Source: Janthinobacterium sp. | GTDB lineage: Bacteria; Pseudomonadota; Gammaproteobacteria; Burkholderiales; Burkholderiaceae_D | Length of the DNA stretch: 13,353 bases | Assembly (NCBI GenBank): GCA_003482555.1 | Contig: DMYQ01000289.1 | Span: forward strand, 3,061-16,413 | Direction: 5' to 3' | Shown here: piece by piece, positions 12,352-13,353 of the stretch | How the letters are laid out: each line of letters starts with the position of its first letter | How positions within the stretch are numbered: position 1 is the first letter of the stretch | Made by a program: the position numbers and the translations under genes | Notes under the pieces: model-generated | Databases searched by the model: none | What the model was told of the DNA's origin: nothing | The model's input: only the letters and a program-made list of their open reading frames with translations

Positions 12352-13353
12352 TCAGTTGCGCTCGCGCAGGATGCGGGTGACGCCGTTGACGCGGCGCACA
12401 TTGCGCAGCAAGCCGGCCAGGTGCACGCGATCCTTGACCTGTACCGTGAAGCGCAACTGGTGCAACACGTGTTCCTTGTCCTCGTCCATGCCGACATAGG
12501 TGATGTTGGCGTCGGACTCGCCGATTTCCGCCGCCACCCGCGCCAGGATGCCTTTTTCGTTGTTGATCAAGAGCTTGATGCGGGTCTCGAAACGGCGGTT
12601 CAATTCCATGCCCCATTTGACGGCGATCCAGCGATCCGGTTCCTTGACGCGCTGGCGCTTGGCCACGCCGCAGTCGCTGGTATGCACCAGCAAGCCCTGG
12701 TCGCGCCGCAACTGGCCGACGATCTGGTCGCCCGGGATCGGCAGGCAGCACGGCGCCAGTTGCACCGACACCCCTTCGGTGCCGCAAATGGTGACCGGCT
12801 CCAGTTCGGAGGCGCTGTTGTGGTCGATCGGCGCGCTGGCCGACTCGCCGCCGATCAAGCCGAAGATGTGGCGCGCCACCAGGGCCGCCATGCGCTTGCC
12901 GATGCCTATGTCGGCGTGCAACTCGTCGAGCGATTTGGCGCTCGATTCGTTGAGCAGGCGTTCGACCAGCGGCGCCGGCAGTTCCGGCGCGATGCCCAGG
13001 TTGACCAGGGCTTGCGACAGCAGTTGCTGGCCGAGCAAGATCGATTCGGGCAGGTTGATGGTGCGCAAATGGTGGCGGATGGCCGAGCGCGCCTTGCCGG
13101 TGCGCACGAAGGAGAGCCAGGTCGGACTCGGCCGCGACGACGAGTCGGTGACGATTTCCACGATGTCGCCGTTGCGCAGTTCCGTGCGCAGCGGCGCCGT
13201 TTCATTGTTGATCTTGACGGCCACGGTATGGTCGCCGATGCCCGTGTGGATGGAATAGGCGAAGTCGATGGCGGTGGCGCCGCGCGGCAGGGCGATGATC
13301 TTCGACTTGGGCGTGAACACGTAGACGGAATCGGGGAACAGGTCGACCTTGAC
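12352..13353 (-). CDS. spoT: SpoT/Rel-type (p)ppGpp synthetase/hydrolase, C-terminal regulatory part
   Basis: The frame is open from the right edge for 333 codons to the stop at 12352; the catalytic HD and synthetase domains lie outside. Seen here: a TGS domain (VYVFTPKSKIIALPRGATA, DFAYSIHTGIGDHTVAVKIN, residues about 10-75), a helical domain starting SFVRTGKARSAIR, the conserved-cysteine/zinc-finger motif APCCLPIPGDQIVG (200-213) with TSDC (225-228), and a C-terminal ACT domain (about 256-333) ending ILRERN, close to the SpoT ending. The helical-domain start resembles SpoT and bifunctional Rel rather than monofunctional E. coli RelA, hence the symbol. This part senses starvation signals, including uncharged tRNA at the ribosome or ACP in SpoT, and regulates the catalytic half. 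In several betaproteobacteria greB is close to this gene (from memory); here a 6.2-kb block separates the two 3' ends. Confidence 0.93.
   Translation of the reverse strand, partial: VKVDLFPDSVYVFTPKSKIIALPRGATAIDFAYSIHTGIGDHTVAVKINNETAPLRTELRNGDIVEIVTDSSSRPSPTWLSFVRTGKARSAIRHHLRTINLPESILLGQQLLSQALVNLGIAPELPAPLVERLLNESSAKSLDELHADIGIGKRMAALVARHIFGLIGGESASAPIDHNSASELEPVTICGTEGVSVQLAPCCLPIPGDQIVGQLRRDQGLLVHTSDCGVAKRQRVKEPDRWIAVKWGMELNRRFETRIKLLINNEKGILARVAAEIGESDANITYVGMDEDKEHVLHQLRFTVQVKDRVHLAGLLRNVRRVNGVTRILRERN

Overview
The window looks like chromosomal DNA of a GC-rich betaproteobacterium, most likely of the Oxalobacteraceae (Janthinobacterium/Massilia/Duganella type). That placement is inferred from the sequence style of GreB, the SpoT-type C-terminus, a PAS/HisKA_3 kinase with a NarL-type regulator, a GGDEF protein with an N-terminal TPxxY helical module, and strong G/C preference at third codon positions. 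No database search was possible.

Layout. (1) 1-5386, all on the minus strand and read right to left: a conserved basic membrane protein, a soluble PAS histidine kinase overlapping its NarL-type response regulator by 4 nt, a diguanylate cyclase closed by a tandem-hairpin terminator, and a TPR protein that runs off the left edge. The kinase, regulator and GGDEF enzyme look like a signalling cluster in which a cytoplasmic sensor controls transcription and possibly c-di-GMP output. (2) 5532-6098, plus strand: greB. (3) 6099-12316, an accessory-looking block between the 3' ends of greB and the rel/spoT gene. It holds a partial duplication (an intergenic repeat fused to a headless piece of a Cache gene), an unreported-looking 50-codon minus-strand gene, a serine-hydrolase lipoprotein, a decayed minus-strand coding region, a LysE-family exporter followed 9 nt later by a MocR-type regulator, a second copy of the intergenic repeat, and the intact tandem-Cache periplasmic protein. 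(4) 12352-13353, minus strand: the C-terminal 333 codons of a SpoT/Rel (p)ppGpp enzyme, which meets the Cache gene tail to tail at a strong shared hairpin.

The most interesting structure is the pair of direct repeats at 6101-6331 and 11171-11557. The left copy joins the 130-bp repeat directly to codons 19-52 of the Cache gene and lacks the 156 nt that carry the leader, start codon and signal peptide. The two copies flank a roughly 4.9-kb cargo (serine hydrolase, relics, lysE-mocR), which suggests a duplication or insertion event next to greB. Other points of interest are an operator-like set of palindromes upstream of lysE-mocR, TACAAT boxes so close to the ATG of greB and of the kinase that their mRNAs may be leaderless, and a structured leader before the Cache gene.
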